This document shows, piece by piece, positions 45,712 through 54,921 of a DNA stretch of 64,000 nucleotides. The stretch comes from Flavobacterium agrisoli. GTDB lineage: Bacteria; Bacteroidota; Bacteroidia; Flavobacteriales; Flavobacteriaceae. The position numbers and the translations under genes are program-made. The DNA lies in assembly GCF_016522065.1 (NCBI RefSeq), contig NZ_JAEHFV010000004.1, positions 186,001 through 250,000 of the forward strand. Reading direction: 5' to 3'. The notes under the pieces are model-generated. The model had not been told where the DNA came from. It worked only from the letters and a program-made list of their open reading frames with translations, and made no database searches. Every line of letters starts with the position of its first letter. Positions within the stretch are counted from its first letter, which is position 1.

Positions 45712-47928
45712 ATGGCAAAATTACCAGTTTCAGCAGAAAATATTGTAAAACTATTTGGGCCTCATAAAAATTACAGTCCAAAAGAAGGTTTTGAAGGAAG
45801 AGATGAACCCGATAAAGTGGTAGAAACCCATTGCTGCTTTTGTGGGATGCAATGCGGAATTAAATTATTAGTCAAAGAAAATAAAGTAGTGGGTTTTGAT
45901 CCTTGGATGGAATTTCCTTTTAATGAAGGAAGGCTTTGTCCTAAAGGGGTTCAACGTTACTTGCAAAATAATCATCCCGATCGTTTGTTAACGCCACTCA
46001 AAAGAGTCGAAGGACAAGGTTTTGTACCAACCTCGTGGGACGAATCCATGAATAAAGTAGTAACCGAAATAAGTCGTATTCAACTCAAATACGGGAATGA
46101 TGCCTTTGCGATGCTCTCGGGCGTTTCGTTAACTAATGAAAAAAGTTATTTGGTCGGTAAGTTTGCCCGTGTGGCTTTAAAAACAAAAAACTTAGATTAT
46201 AACGGTCGTTTGTGTATGGTGAGCGCAGGAGCTGGAAATAAAAAGGCTTTTGGGTTAGATAGGGCTTCTAATAATTATTCGGATTTAGAATATGCTGAGG
46301 TAATTATTGTTGCTGGAGCTAATATTAGCGAAACCTTTCCAACGCTGACCCATTGGATTTGGAAAGCACGCGATCGTGGTGCCAAATTGATAGTGATTGA
46401 TCCTCGAAATATTCCTTTAGCGCGTACCGCCGATTTGCATTTGGATGTGAAACCAGGAACCGATTCTGCTCTTTACGGTGCTATGCTAAAATATCTAGTT
46501 GACCATGATATGTTGGATCATGATTTTATAGATAATTACACTTCGGGTTTTCAGGAAACGATTGATGCTGTTAAGGATTATACCTTAGAATGGGCAGAAG
46601 AAATTACCGGAATTAAAAAAGAAAAAATCCAAGCTGCTGCCGAATTGTGGGGGAAAGCCAAGACTAGTTTTTTACTGCACGCTCGTGGTATCGAACATCA
46701 CTCTAAAGGAGTTGATAATGTTTTGGGGTGTATCAATTTAGTGTTAGCCACTGGCCGAATCGGAAAGCCTTATTGTGGATATGGCACGATTACCGGACAA
46801 GGAAATGGACAAGGTGGACGCGAACATGGCCATAAATGCGACCAATTGCCAGGAAATAGGGATATTGAAAATCCGGAACATCGAAAATACATTGCCGATG
46901 TTTGGGGGATTAATGAAAAAGATTTACCCGGAAAAGGACTTTCTGCTTACGAAATTATCGAAGCAATTCATCGTGGCGAAATAAGAGGATTGATATCCAT
47001 TTGTTTTAATCCCTTGGTTTCGTTACCCAATAGTAATTATGTAAGAGCCGCTTTAGAGAAATTAGAATTTTATGTGTGCATCGATTTCTTTTTAAATGAA
47101 ACAGCAAGGCATGCCGATATTATTTTGCCGGGTTCTTTACAAGAAGAGGAAGAAGGTACCACTACTTCTGCCGAAGGCCGTGTAATTCGTATTCGACAAG
47201 CGGTTACGCCACCGGGAGATGCACGTACAGATACTTCGATTATTTTGGATTTGGCTAAACGTTTAGGTGAGCAAAAGCGATTTAATTTTGAAAATAGTGA
47301 AGCTATTTTTAATGAATTGCGTGTGGCTTCAAAAGGAGGGACTGCCGACTACAACGGCATTACTTATAAAAGAGTCGAAGATGAAATGGGCGTGTTTTGG
47401 CCTTGCCCAACCGAAGATCATCCCGGAACGCCACGATTATGGGAAGATAAAAAATTTAAAACACCCGATGGGAAAGCGCATTTTAATCCGGCGCCATATA
47501 AATTGCCAGGTGAAGTAACCGATGAGCAATATCCGATAACCTTAACTACGGGTCGCGTGGTTTCGCAATATTTAAGCGGAACCCAAACCCGAAGAATTGG
47601 TAAATTAGTGGATCAGTTTCCGGAACCTTTAGTCGAAATTCATCCCAATTTAGCTAAAGAATACGGAATTCAGCAAAGAGAGTTGGTTCGCGTTTCTACC
47701 CGTCGGGGCGAAGGCATTTTTCCGGCCAATATCGTCGAAACCATTCGTGAGGATACGGTTTTTATTCCGTATCACTGGTCGGGTGTAAAATCGGCCAATC
47801 AGTTAACTCCGGGTACGTTAGACCCTATTTCTAAAATACCCGAATTTAAAGTTTGCGCCTGTAAATTAGAACCCCTTAGAGAAATTGCCCCTGCTAGTAG
47901 CGAATCAACTGCTTACGCTAGTACTTAA
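45712..47928 (+). CDS. Molybdopterin nitrate reductase catalytic subunit, Nas/Nap type
   Basis: 738 residues with no Tat or Sec signal, so it is expected in the cytoplasm. An N-terminal [4Fe-4S] site is formed by Cys41-x2-Cys44-x3-Cys48-x27-Cys76 (CCFCGMQCG, then RLCPKG). [17 protein letters not shown] holds Cys167 at the position that ligates molybdenum in Nas/Nap enzymes. [20 protein letters not shown] and the C-terminal molybdopterin-binding domain ([17 protein letters not shown]) are also typical. It should reduce nitrate to nitrite, supported by the NarK gene. It lacks the extra C-terminal [2Fe-2S] domain of some NasA proteins. Confidence 0.85.
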   Translation: MAKLPVSAENIVKLFGPHKNYSPKEGFEGRDEPDKVVETHCCFCGMQCGIKLLVKENKVVGFDPWMEFPFNEGRLCPKGVQRYLQNNHPDRLLTPLKRVEGQGFVPTSWDESMNKVVTEISRIQLKYGNDAFAMLSGVSLTNEKSYLVGKFARVALKTKNLDYNGRLCMVSAGAGNKKAFGLDRASNNYSDLEYAEVIIVAGANISETFPTLTHWIWKARDRGAKLIVIDPRNIPLARTADLHLDVKPGTDSALYGAMLKYLVDHDMLDHDFIDNYTSGFQETIDAVKDYTLEWAEEITGIKKEKIQAAAELWGKAKTSFLLHARGIEHHSKGVDNVLGCINLVLATGRIGKPYCGYGTITGQGNGQGGREHGHKCDQLPGNRDIENPEHRKYIADVWGINEKDLPGKGLSAYEIIEAIHRGEIRGLISICFNPLVSLPNSNYVRAALEKLEFYVCIDFFLNETARHADIILPGSLQEEEEGTTTSAEGRVIRIRQAVTPPGDARTDTSIILDLAKRLGEQKRFNFENSEAIFNELRVASKGGTADYNGITYKRVEDEMGVFWPCPTEDHPGTPRLWEDKKFKTPDGKAHFNPAPYKLPGEVTDEQYPITLTTGRVVSQYLSGTQTRRIGKLVDQFPEPLVEIHPNLAKEYGIQQRELVRVSTRRGEGIFPANIVETIREDTVFIPYHWSGVKSANQLTPGTLDPISKIPEFKVCACKLEPLREIAPASSESTAYAST

Positions 47929-47945
47929 TTTAGTATAGTAAAAAA

Positions 47946-48515
47946 ATGAATTATACCAATTTTAATCGACACGAAGAGTTTTTTGTAGATATGCAACGTT
48001 GCATTGGCTGTAAAGCTTGTGAAATGGCCTGTGCCGAATGCGAAACCAACGGACAAGAAACCATGATACATGTTAATTATGTGGATCGTGCTACCACAGT
48101 ACAAACCACAGTGCAAGTTTGCATGCATTGCGAAGATCCAGTTTGTGCGAATGTTTGTCCGGCCGATGCTATTTCTCAAGATGAATTTGGAATTGTGCAT
48201 ACCGCGAATACTGAGCGTTGTATTGGATGTTCCAATTGCGTGATGGCTTGTCCTTTTGGCGTACCAAAAAAAGAAGAATCATTCGACTTGATGATGAAAT
48301 GCACCATGTGTTACGACAGAACGAGTGTGGGTAAAAAGCCGATGTGTGCAACAGTTTGCCCAAGTGGCGCTTTGTTTTACGGTACAAAAGAAGAAATCGA
48401 AGAAATGCGACCAAATAGTACTGCGGTTAATTCCTTTATTTTTGGTAAAGAAGTGGTCAATACCAAAGTCAATATCATGATGCCAAAAGGAAGCAAAGAA
48501 TTGCGAATTTTTTAA
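47946..48515 (+). CDS. Four-cluster ferredoxin-like electron transfer subunit
   Basis: 189 residues. Four Cys groups for [4Fe-4S] clusters: Cys19-x2-Cys22-x2-Cys25-x3-Cys29, then [26 protein letters not shown] and [21 protein letters not shown]. This is the DmsB/NrfC/HybA layout. No Tat signal is visible, in line with the catalytic subunit. It would carry electrons from the membrane subunit to the molybdenum protein. It lies 17 nt behind the catalytic gene. Confidence 0.88.
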   Translation: MNYTNFNRHEEFFVDMQRCIGCKACEMACAECETNGQETMIHVNYVDRATTVQTTVQVCMHCEDPVCANVCPADAISQDEFGIVHTANTERCIGCSNCVMACPFGVPKKEESFDLMMKCTMCYDRTSVGKKPMCATVCPSGALFYGTKEEIEEMRPNSTAVNSFIFGKEVVNTKVNIMMPKGSKELRIF

Positions 48516-48525
48516 AAATTGCCAG

Positions 48526-49044
48526 ATGAAAAAAGAAGATAATCTGAAAGAAAATTGGAAAAAAGATTTCCCGTACGAAAAGCCACAAGCTACTCAAATT
48601 AACCGAAGGGATTTTGCTAAATTCTTAACATTGGTTTCGGGAGGCTTAATGGTTGGTAGCGGGTTGGTTGCAGCAAAAGCCTATCTTTTACCAAAAGAAG
48701 AAGTACAGGGTGAACATTATATTTGTAAAAAAAACGAAGTACCCGTGGGTGGTACCCGAGGATTTGTACTCGAAGGAAGTACGATTCCGTATATTTTAAT
48801 ACATTTGGAGAACGGCGAATTTAGAGCCTACGAACAAAAATGTACACATTTATCGTGTTCGGTTTTTTATAAACCGGGTAGCGGAATTATTCATTGTCCT
48901 TGTCATGAAGGTTCTTTTGATGCTAATACGGGAGAGGTTTTAGCTGGTCCACCGCCAAGAGATTTGCCTCGTTTGGAGGTGATTTTTAAAGAAGAACATG
49001 TCTATGTGAAAGCTTTTATAAAAGTAAAAGAACGCGAAGTATAA
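48526..49044 (+). CDS. Rieske [2Fe-2S] protein with twin-arginine signal
   Basis: 172 residues. Residues 27-33 read RRDFAKF, followed by a hydrophobic stretch (about 34-55): a Tat signal or uncleaved anchor, so the Rieske domain should face the periplasm. Cluster ligands Cys106, His108, Cys124 and His127 lie in CTHLSC and CPCHEG, with Cys111 and Cys126 for the usual disulfide. It resembles the Rieske subunits of quinol-cytochrome c reductases. Its presence in a nitrate reductase operon whose catalytic subunit has no export signal is unexpected. Confidence 0.88.
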   Translation: MKKEDNLKENWKKDFPYEKPQATQINRRDFAKFLTLVSGGLMVGSGLVAAKAYLLPKEEVQGEHYICKKNEVPVGGTRGFVLEGSTIPYILIHLENGEFRAYEQKCTHLSCSVFYKPGSGIIHCPCHEGSFDANTGEVLAGPPPRDLPRLEVIFKEEHVYVKAFIKVKEREV

Positions 49045-49060
49045 TGAAACAATTTCAATT

Positions 49061-49312
49061 ATGAGTACCTTTAGAAAAAGTCAAAATAGTGCCAGCCCAG
49101 GAAAATTAAGCGTTATTTTGTCAACATTAATTTTTGTACAAATTTTAAATGTAAGCATACAGATTTGGCTGTTATACACTGCATTAAATAATGCATTGGA
49201 TAACAATACCGAAATTTTAATTCCCGCTTTTATTGCTTCTGTAGTGCTCTTTTTTATTGGATTTGGATGGTTGTATTATTTGCCAAGCGGAAATTTCACC
49301 CGATACAAATAA
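49061..49312 (+). CDS. Small two-helix membrane protein in the nitrate operon
   Basis: 83 residues with two transmembrane helices (about 17-40 and 52-73) and a short charged tail. I do not recognise a named family with confidence. It lies 17 nt behind the Rieske gene and 15 nt ahead of the dehydrogenase gene. It probably helps to assemble or anchor the Rieske and cytochrome b proteins. Confidence 0.7.
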   Translation: MSTFRKSQNSASPGKLSVILSTLIFVQILNVSIQIWLLYTALNNALDNNTEILIPAFIASVVLFFIGFGWLYYLPSGNFTRYK

Positions 49313-49327
49313 TTAAAAAATACAGTT

Positions 49328-50341
49328 ATGAATTCAGCAACAACTAAAATAGCGTTTTTTTCGACCCAACCGTATGATAAAACTTTCTTTGAAAAGTACA
49401 ACACAGAATTTGGTTTCGATCTAGAGTTTTTTGAAACACAATTGAATTTACGCACGGTTAATTTGATACAAAATGCTACGATAGTATGTGTGTTTGTTAA
49501 TGATGTAGTAAATAGTGAAGTCATTGAACTACTTGCGGATAGAGGAATAAAAATTATCGCATTACGTTGTGCTGGTTTTAACAACGTTGATTTGGAAGCG
49601 GCTAAAAAGTTTGGTATTCAAGTTTGTAGAGTGCCCGCTTATTCGCCAGAAGCGGTTGCGGAACACGCCATGGCAATGGTTTTAACCTTAAACAGGAAAA
49701 TTCACAAAGCGTATAATCGTGTTAGGGAGCAAAATTTTGCTTTAAACGGATTGTTAGGTTTTGATTTGTACGGTAAAACTTTTGGTATTATCGGAACTGG
49801 AAATATTGGGAAAGCGTTTTCCAAAATAGTGAAAGGTTTTGGTTGCAAAATTCTTGCTTTTGATATTGTAAAAGACCCAGAAATGGAAGCGGATGGAGTT
49901 GAATTTGTTGATCTGCAAACGCTATTTAAAGAAAGTAATGTAATTTCCCTCCATTGTCCATTAAATGAACATACTTATCATATAATTAATAAAGATTCGT
50001 TGTCTCAGATGAAAGATAATGTAATGATAATTAATACTAGCCGTGGTGCTCTTATTGATACTGCTGACATCATAGAGGCTTTAAAAAATGGAAAAGTGGG
50101 CTATTTAGGAATCGATGTGTATGAGCAAGAAGAGAAATTGTTTTTCCGAGATTTATCTGAAAATATCATTCAAGATGATGCTATTCAGCGATTAATGAGC
50201 TTTCCAAATGTTTTGGTAACGGCACATCAGGCTTTCTTTACCAACGAAGCTTTAACCCAAATTGCCGAAGTTACTTTAGGTAATATACAAGAATTACTTA
50301 TGGGTAAAAAATTAAAAAATACACTAGCTCAAATGGCTTAA
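49328..50341 (+). CDS. 2-hydroxyacid dehydrogenase, D-lactate dehydrogenase type
   Basis: 337 residues. The NAD-binding motif GIIGTGNIGKAFSKI is at about 152-166. Catalytic features are the Arg in INTSRGALID, the acidic IDVYEQEEKLFF region and the His in VTAHQAFFT. CAGFNNVDLEAAKKFGI and the overall length match D-lactate dehydrogenase (LdhA type), which reduces pyruvate to D-lactate. It is cytoplasmic. It starts 15 nt after the nitrate operon's membrane protein gene and may be its last gene. Confidence 0.88.
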   Translation: MNSATTKIAFFSTQPYDKTFFEKYNTEFGFDLEFFETQLNLRTVNLIQNATIVCVFVNDVVNSEVIELLADRGIKIIALRCAGFNNVDLEAAKKFGIQVCRVPAYSPEAVAEHAMAMVLTLNRKIHKAYNRVREQNFALNGLLGFDLYGKTFGIIGTGNIGKAFSKIVKGFGCKILAFDIVKDPEMEADGVEFVDLQTLFKESNVISLHCPLNEHTYHIINKDSLSQMKDNVMIINTSRGALIDTADIIEALKNGKVGYLGIDVYEQEEKLFFRDLSENIIQDDAIQRLMSFPNVLVTAHQAFFTNEALTQIAEVTLGNIQELLMGKKLKNTLAQMA

Positions 50342-50451
50342 CACATGTTTTTCTTTTATATAAAGAATAATAAAGGAATAGATAGCTAGTTTAATTTTCT
50401 ATGAAATTAATAACAAATAGATTTATTTTTGTTAAATTATGTTTGAATAGA

Positions 50452-50519
50452 TTGTTTTTAATGCAATACTGTTAAAAGTTGTTTTTAAGCGTGTTAAACC
50501 TTGATAACGTTGTTTTTAA
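50452..50519 (+). repeat. Three copies of TTGTTTTTAA upstream of the LVIVD lipoprotein gene
   Basis: Copies begin at 50452, 50479 and 50510, spaced 27 and 31 nt. The third overlaps the candidate -33 element of the next gene. Confidence 0.6.
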
Positions 50520-50543
50520 TCTGTTTTTTTTGTATTACTTTTG
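50510..50543 (+). promoter_or_regulatory. Candidate promoter of the LVIVD lipoprotein gene
   Basis: TTG (50510-50512), a 23-nt spacer and TACTTTTG (50536-50543), at the long end of the allowed spacing. Confidence 0.5.
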
Positions 50544-50567
50544 CAGTCTCAAATTTCAAATTTAAAA

Positions 50568-52175
50568 ATGAAAAAAAATCTTCTTGTCTCTTTTTTGGCA
50601 TTTGCAGCCCTTTTTCAAAGTTGTCAATCAGATGATATTTCTGATGTAAGTCCAAGCGAAACTTCTAAAGTAGTTTTAAATACAGACAGTAACGTGTTAT
50701 CAAAACGAATGGATTATTCCGATTCGGGTGTAATACAATTAACTACAACTGCTTTAACTTCTAAATCAACTGCAACTACGAATGAAGCTTTTCCGATGTC
50801 ATTATTGGCAGAAGTAGCACCACCCCTTTACGAGGGAAATACTTTAACCGCTACACATGTTGAGGTTAACGGAAATTATGTTTATGTTACCTATAATACA
50901 CAAGGTGAAACCTATTTGGGAGGAATTGATGTTATTGATATTTCGCAACCTAATAATCCCACTTTAGTTATTCAGGCTATTTTGCCGAATACAGATATTA
51001 ATACTGCTGTTTATAATAATGGTATTTTATATCTAACTGGAGCTAGCAATGTTGATGAAAATCCGGAGTTGACTTCTCCTGCTTTTGTGGCTAAAATGAC
51101 ACTTCAAAATGGATTATTGTCAAAAGATTATTCTTTAGTTTCTTTAAAAGGTCAAGTGGCTACTGGAGTTGCTGTAACCAATTCAAACTATTTTGCAGTT
51201 TCAGGAAGCGATGGTGTTTTAGCTAAATTGAATAAAACAACCAACGAAATACAAACTCAAATTCCGGTAGATGATTTACGTGCTTTGGGTTATATTGATA
51301 ATAAAATAGTTGTTTTAAGTGGTACTGAAGGACTGAAAATTTACAATGCCGATTCGATGGCACTAGTATCTACTATTAAAACTTCAACGGATGTTGCTGA
51401 TGCTAAAAGAACAATAGATTTTCAAGATAGCACTATTATGGTAGCGAGTGGTTATAGCGGATTAAAAGTGTTTGATGCGGCTGGAGGTTTATTGCAAACG
51501 CTTACTTTGCCAAACGCTTCAGGTACTATAGATCAAGAAGATATTGTGACCAATGCGGTATCAGTTAATGGCGATTATGTGTATGTGGCGAACGGTGCAG
51601 CTGGTGTTGCGGTTTACAAAAAATCAAATGGTATTTTAGTAGCTTTAGGGAGTATTTTTTTAGGAGATTCTTCTAATTATGTAAAAAGTGTAGGCGACTA
51701 TATTTTTGTAGCTACCGGAAAAGGTGGATTGAAAATTATTAAAAAATTAAACGCTTCTATTGATTGTACTAGCTTTGCTACTTACAGTGGTGGTGATTGG
51801 TTGAATGTGAATTCGGGTGAAAATTTAAGCTACAAAGGAAGTGCTTCTTTACAAGGGATTAATGTCAATCAAAATTTGACTTTCTGTGGTTCTTTATCGG
51901 TAAGTCAAGGAATTAATATTAATAGTGGTGGAGTGTTTACTATTAAAGGTGCTTTAGCTCAAGGAAATACAAACAATCCGTATTTGTCATTTAACGTTAA
52001 TGGAACTTTGAAAGTAGATGGCGACGTTGTCGTGTATGGTAATTTAGTGCTAAACAGTGGTGCTAAAATTGAATTTGCATCGGGTTCAAGTATTACCATT
52101 TACGGTACCGTTTACAAAAATTCTGGTGTAACTATCACCGGAAGTTATACCGATACCATGAATAAATTGAAATAA
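50568..52175 (+). CDS. Lipoprotein with LVIVD-type propeller and C-terminal beta region
   Basis: 535 residues from the ATG at 50568; an in-frame ATG at 50541 would overlap the promoter. Signal peptide with lipobox LFQSC (Cys19). Residues about 80-400 contain LVIVD-like repeats (NYVYVTYNTQGETYLGGIDV, VIDISQPNNPTLVIQAI; DYVYVANGAAGVAVYKKS) that should form a beta propeller. The last 130 residues (SLQGINVNQNLTFCGSLSV onwards) are Asn/Gly/Ser-rich, with regular short strands like a beta solenoid. It is probably exposed at the outer membrane. The function is unknown. Confidence 0.8.
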   Translation: MKKNLLVSFLAFAALFQSCQSDDISDVSPSETSKVVLNTDSNVLSKRMDYSDSGVIQLTTTALTSKSTATTNEAFPMSLLAEVAPPLYEGNTLTATHVEVNGNYVYVTYNTQGETYLGGIDVIDISQPNNPTLVIQAILPNTDINTAVYNNGILYLTGASNVDENPELTSPAFVAKMTLQNGLLSKDYSLVSLKGQVATGVAVTNSNYFAVSGSDGVLAKLNKTTNEIQTQIPVDDLRALGYIDNKIVVLSGTEGLKIYNADSMALVSTIKTSTDVADAKRTIDFQDSTIMVASGYSGLKVFDAAGGLLQTLTLPNASGTIDQEDIVTNAVSVNGDYVYVANGAAGVAVYKKSNGILVALGSIFLGDSSNYVKSVGDYIFVATGKGGLKIIKKLNASIDCTSFATYSGGDWLNVNSGENLSYKGSASLQGINVNQNLTFCGSLSVSQGININSGGVFTIKGALAQGNTNNPYLSFNVNGTLKVDGDVVVYGNLVLNSGAKIEFASGSSITIYGTVYKNSGVTITGSYTDTMNKLK

Positions 52176-52210
52176 ATAAATTAGGATTTAAAACCTGATT
52201 TAGTCAAATA

Positions 52211-52245
52211 AAAAAAGGGAGTTTCTAAACAGAAGCTCCCTTTTT
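52211..52245. terminator. Bidirectional terminator between the LVIVD gene and lysS
   Basis: Stem GGGAG/CTCCC (52217-52221 with 52236-52240), extended inside by TTCT/AGAA, with A before and T after. Confidence 0.85.
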
Positions 52246-52266
52246 GTTTGCGTATATTTTTTTGGG

Positions 52267-53967
52267 TTATCCAATCAATTCAACCATTTTTGCGTCACCA
52301 GCAACAACTACTTTTGTTAAACCGTTTTTGGCTAAGTTTTTCATAGAAGCATCCCATTTCTTACCGCTTAATCCTGCTTTTTCTTTTAATATAGGCAATT
52401 CAACTTGGTTGTTTGCTGCTTTTAATAATTCTACAATTAACTTTTCGTCTTCAGTTAATTCGATTGTAATTTTCTTTTCCGGACGCATTTGCGGGAACAA
52501 TAAAACTTCTTGAATAGATGCATTATTGGTTAAATACATAATCAAACGATCCATTCCAATTCCCATTCCAGAAGTTGGGGGCATCCCGTATTCTAAAGCT
52601 CTTAAGAAATCTTCGTCGATAATTCCGTTTGCTTCGTCATCACCTTTTGCGGCCAAACGCATTTGATCTTCAAAACGCTCTCTTTGGTCAATTGGATCGT
52701 TTAACTCTGAATAGGCATTGGCAATTTCTTTACCGCAAACCATCAATTCAAAACGCTCTGTTAATTCTGGATTGTCACGATGTTCTTTACAAAGCGGCGA
52801 CATTTCTTTTGGGTAATCCGTAATGAAAGTTGGCTGAATGTAATTTCCTTCACATTTAGCTCCGAAAATTTCATCGATCAATTTTCCTTTACCCATTGTT
52901 TCGTCAACTTCAATTCCCATTCCTTTGGCAGCTTCAAACAATTCTTGTTCGGTTTTTCCAGAAATATCAAATCCGGTAAAATGTTTGATAGAGTCGGTCA
53001 TAGTAACGCGAGCAAATGGTGCTTTAAAGCTAATTTTGTGCTCACCAAAAGTAACTTCGCTCGTGCCGTTTACCGCAATAGCACAATGCTCCAATAAACC
53101 TTCTGCAAAATCCATCATCCAATTGTAGTCTTTATAAGCTACATATATTTCCATTGCGGTAAATTCAGGATTATGCGTTCTGTCCATTCCTTCGTTACGG
53201 AAGTTTCTCGAGAACTCATAAACACCTTCGAATCCACCCACAATTAATCTTTTTAAGTACAATTCATTTGCAATACGCATGTAAAGCGGAATGTCCAATG
53301 AGTTATGATGCGTAATAAACGGTCTTGCCGAAGCACCACCGGGAATGGATTGTAAAACCGGAGTGTCCACTTCAAGATAACCTGCATTGTTGAAATATTC
53401 TCGCATTGCGCTGAATAATTTCGTACGTTTAATGAAGGTTTCTTTCACCTGCGGATTTACGGTTAAATCTACGTAACGCATTCGGTAGCGCAATTCGGCA
53501 TCGGTAAAAGCGTCGAAAACATTTCCATTCTCATCTACTTTCGGTAACGGGAGCGGACGTAATGTTTTGCTCAAAAAGGTAAAGCCACTTACACGAATAC
53601 ATTTAGCACCCACTTGAGTGGTAAACAATTCTCCTTCAATACCAATAAAATCGCCTAAATCGGTTAATTTTTTAAAAACCTGATTGTACAACGTTTTATC
53701 GTCACCTTCACACAAAACATCACGATTTACGTACAATTGAATACGCCCTTCGCTATCTTGTAACTCAGCAAAACATGCTTTCCCTTGATCACGAACACTC
53801 ATCAAACGTCCAGCAACAATGACTTTTTTACCTTCCTCAAAAGTTTCCTTTATCTGTTTCGATGTATGATTTACAGGAAAAAGATTAGCCGGGTAAGGAT
53901 TTATTCCTAAGTTGCGTAAGTTTTGAAGTTTTTCTCTTCGGATGATTTCTTGTTCTGATAAAGCCAT
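52267..53967 (-). CDS. lysS: Lysine--tRNA ligase
   Basis: 566 residues. N-terminal OB-fold anticodon domain (VIVAGRLMSVRDQGKACFAEL at about 49-69), then the class II core with motif 2 (FRNEGMDRTHNPEFTAMEIY) and motif 3 (GMGIGMDRLIMYLTN). About 68 residues follow the usual end of the core (after MRPEKK); the E. coli enzyme stops near this point at about 505 residues. The extension (LTEDEKLIVELLKAANNQVE, then LAKNGLTKVVVAGDAKMVEL) looks like a small winged helix. It has its own promoter and terminator. Confidence 0.95.
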   Translation of the reverse strand: MALSEQEIIRREKLQNLRNLGINPYPANLFPVNHTSKQIKETFEEGKKVIVAGRLMSVRDQGKACFAELQDSEGRIQLYVNRDVLCEGDDKTLYNQVFKKLTDLGDFIGIEGELFTTQVGAKCIRVSGFTFLSKTLRPLPLPKVDENGNVFDAFTDAELRYRMRYVDLTVNPQVKETFIKRTKLFSAMREYFNNAGYLEVDTPVLQSIPGGASARPFITHHNSLDIPLYMRIANELYLKRLIVGGFEGVYEFSRNFRNEGMDRTHNPEFTAMEIYVAYKDYNWMMDFAEGLLEHCAIAVNGTSEVTFGEHKISFKAPFARVTMTDSIKHFTGFDISGKTEQELFEAAKGMGIEVDETMGKGKLIDEIFGAKCEGNYIQPTFITDYPKEMSPLCKEHRDNPELTERFELMVCGKEIANAYSELNDPIDQRERFEDQMRLAAKGDDEANGIIDEDFLRALEYGMPPTSGMGIGMDRLIMYLTNNASIQEVLLFPQMRPEKKITIELTEDEKLIVELLKAANNQVELPILKEKAGLSGKKWDASMKNLAKNGLTKVVVAGDAKMVELIG

Positions 53968-53989
53968 TATATTCTGATTTTTAAGTGTG

Positions 53990-54020
53990 CAAAGATACTT
54001 TTTAAGTCGTAAAGATGCAA
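53990..54020 (-). promoter_or_regulatory. Promoter of lysS
   Basis: On the minus strand: TTG (54020-54018), a 20-nt spacer and TATCTTTG (53997-53990), an exact consensus fit 22 nt before the ATG. Confidence 0.65.
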
Positions 54021-54139
54021 CGTTTCAAAGTTTCAAAACAAAACTTTTTAAAAGAACAATCTATAATTTTTTAATTCATCTTTATTCTTGAATTCGCTTA
54101 AAGAATGTCTTTGTCAGCAAACCATTAAAAATGTCTTAG

Positions 54140-54147
54140 TATATTTG
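54140..54147 (+). promoter_or_regulatory. Candidate -7 box TATATTTG
   Basis: An exact TAnnTTTG 15 nt before the ATG at 54163. It supports that start over the in-frame ATG at 54088. Confidence 0.4.
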
Positions 54148-54162
54148 CATAAAACCTTCCTT

Positions 54163-54912
54163 ATGAAAAACTTTTTATTTTTAATTGCAATTGTTTTAAC
54201 TACATTAACAAGTTGCACTTTTACAGAAAACATGACGATTGCCGAAAATGGCTCTGGAAAATATTCGGTTGATATGGATGGTGCTACTTTAATGTCGATG
54301 GCTGGAGACCAATTAGCGGCGAGTATGGGAGAAAAGCAACCTAAAAATATTGATACAACGTTTACTTTTAAACAATTATTTGTTGAGAAAAAAGACAGTA
54401 TTGCAAAGTTACCACTCGCGACGCAACAGGAACTTAAAAAGTTAGAAAATGTGGTCGTCAATATGAAAATGAATGCCGAAAATAAAGTGTTTTTATTGAA
54501 ATTTAATAATGACTTTAAAAGTGTAAGCGAATTGCAAGATGTGATGAAAACATTGCAAACCTTACAAAAAATTGATTCTAAATCAGGCGGTGATAGTATG
54601 GGTTTAGGAAACGGAATGTTTTCGAACAATTCGGATGTTACCTATTCCTATGCGGGTAAAACTTTTAGCCGAAAAGCAACTCTTTTACCTAAAGAAAACA
54701 ACAAAGCACAACAAGATTCTTTAGGAATGAATAAAATGATTTTTGCCTCATCTAATTATGTTTTAAAATATAATTTTCCTAAACGCATAAAAAAAGTATC
54801 AAATCCGAATGCTCTTTTTAGCGAAGATAAAAAATCGCTCACCATTCAATATCCTTTTACGGATTATATGGAACATCCCGAAAAACTAGATTTAATAGTT
54901 GAATTTGAATAA
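54163..54912 (+). CDS. Lipoprotein of unknown function
   Basis: 249 residues from the ATG at 54163, which opens a lipoprotein signal (VLTTLTSC, Cys18); the in-frame ATG at 54088 lies upstream of the likely promoter. The body has a repeated strand/helix pattern (TENMTIAENGSGKYSVDMDG at the start; YVLKYNFPKRIKKVSNPNA towards the end). Similar lipoproteins occur in other Bacteroidota, but I know no function. It is followed at once by lipB. Confidence 0.7.
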   Translation: MKNFLFLIAIVLTTLTSCTFTENMTIAENGSGKYSVDMDGATLMSMAGDQLAASMGEKQPKNIDTTFTFKQLFVEKKDSIAKLPLATQQELKKLENVVVNMKMNAENKVFLLKFNNDFKSVSELQDVMKTLQTLQKIDSKSGGDSMGLGNGMFSNNSDVTYSYAGKTFSRKATLLPKENNKAQQDSLGMNKMIFASSNYVLKYNFPKRIKKVSNPNALFSEDKKSLTIQYPFTDYMEHPEKLDLIVEFE

Positions 54913-54921
54913 ATGAATGCC

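Noticed and set aside
52780-53128. Overlapping open frames opposite lysS
   Set aside because: Shadows of lysS with no start signals or family features.
54114-54629. 171-codon open frame opposite the lipoprotein gene
   Set aside because: Antisense shadow; the plus-strand frame has a lipobox, a -7 box and is coupled to lipB.
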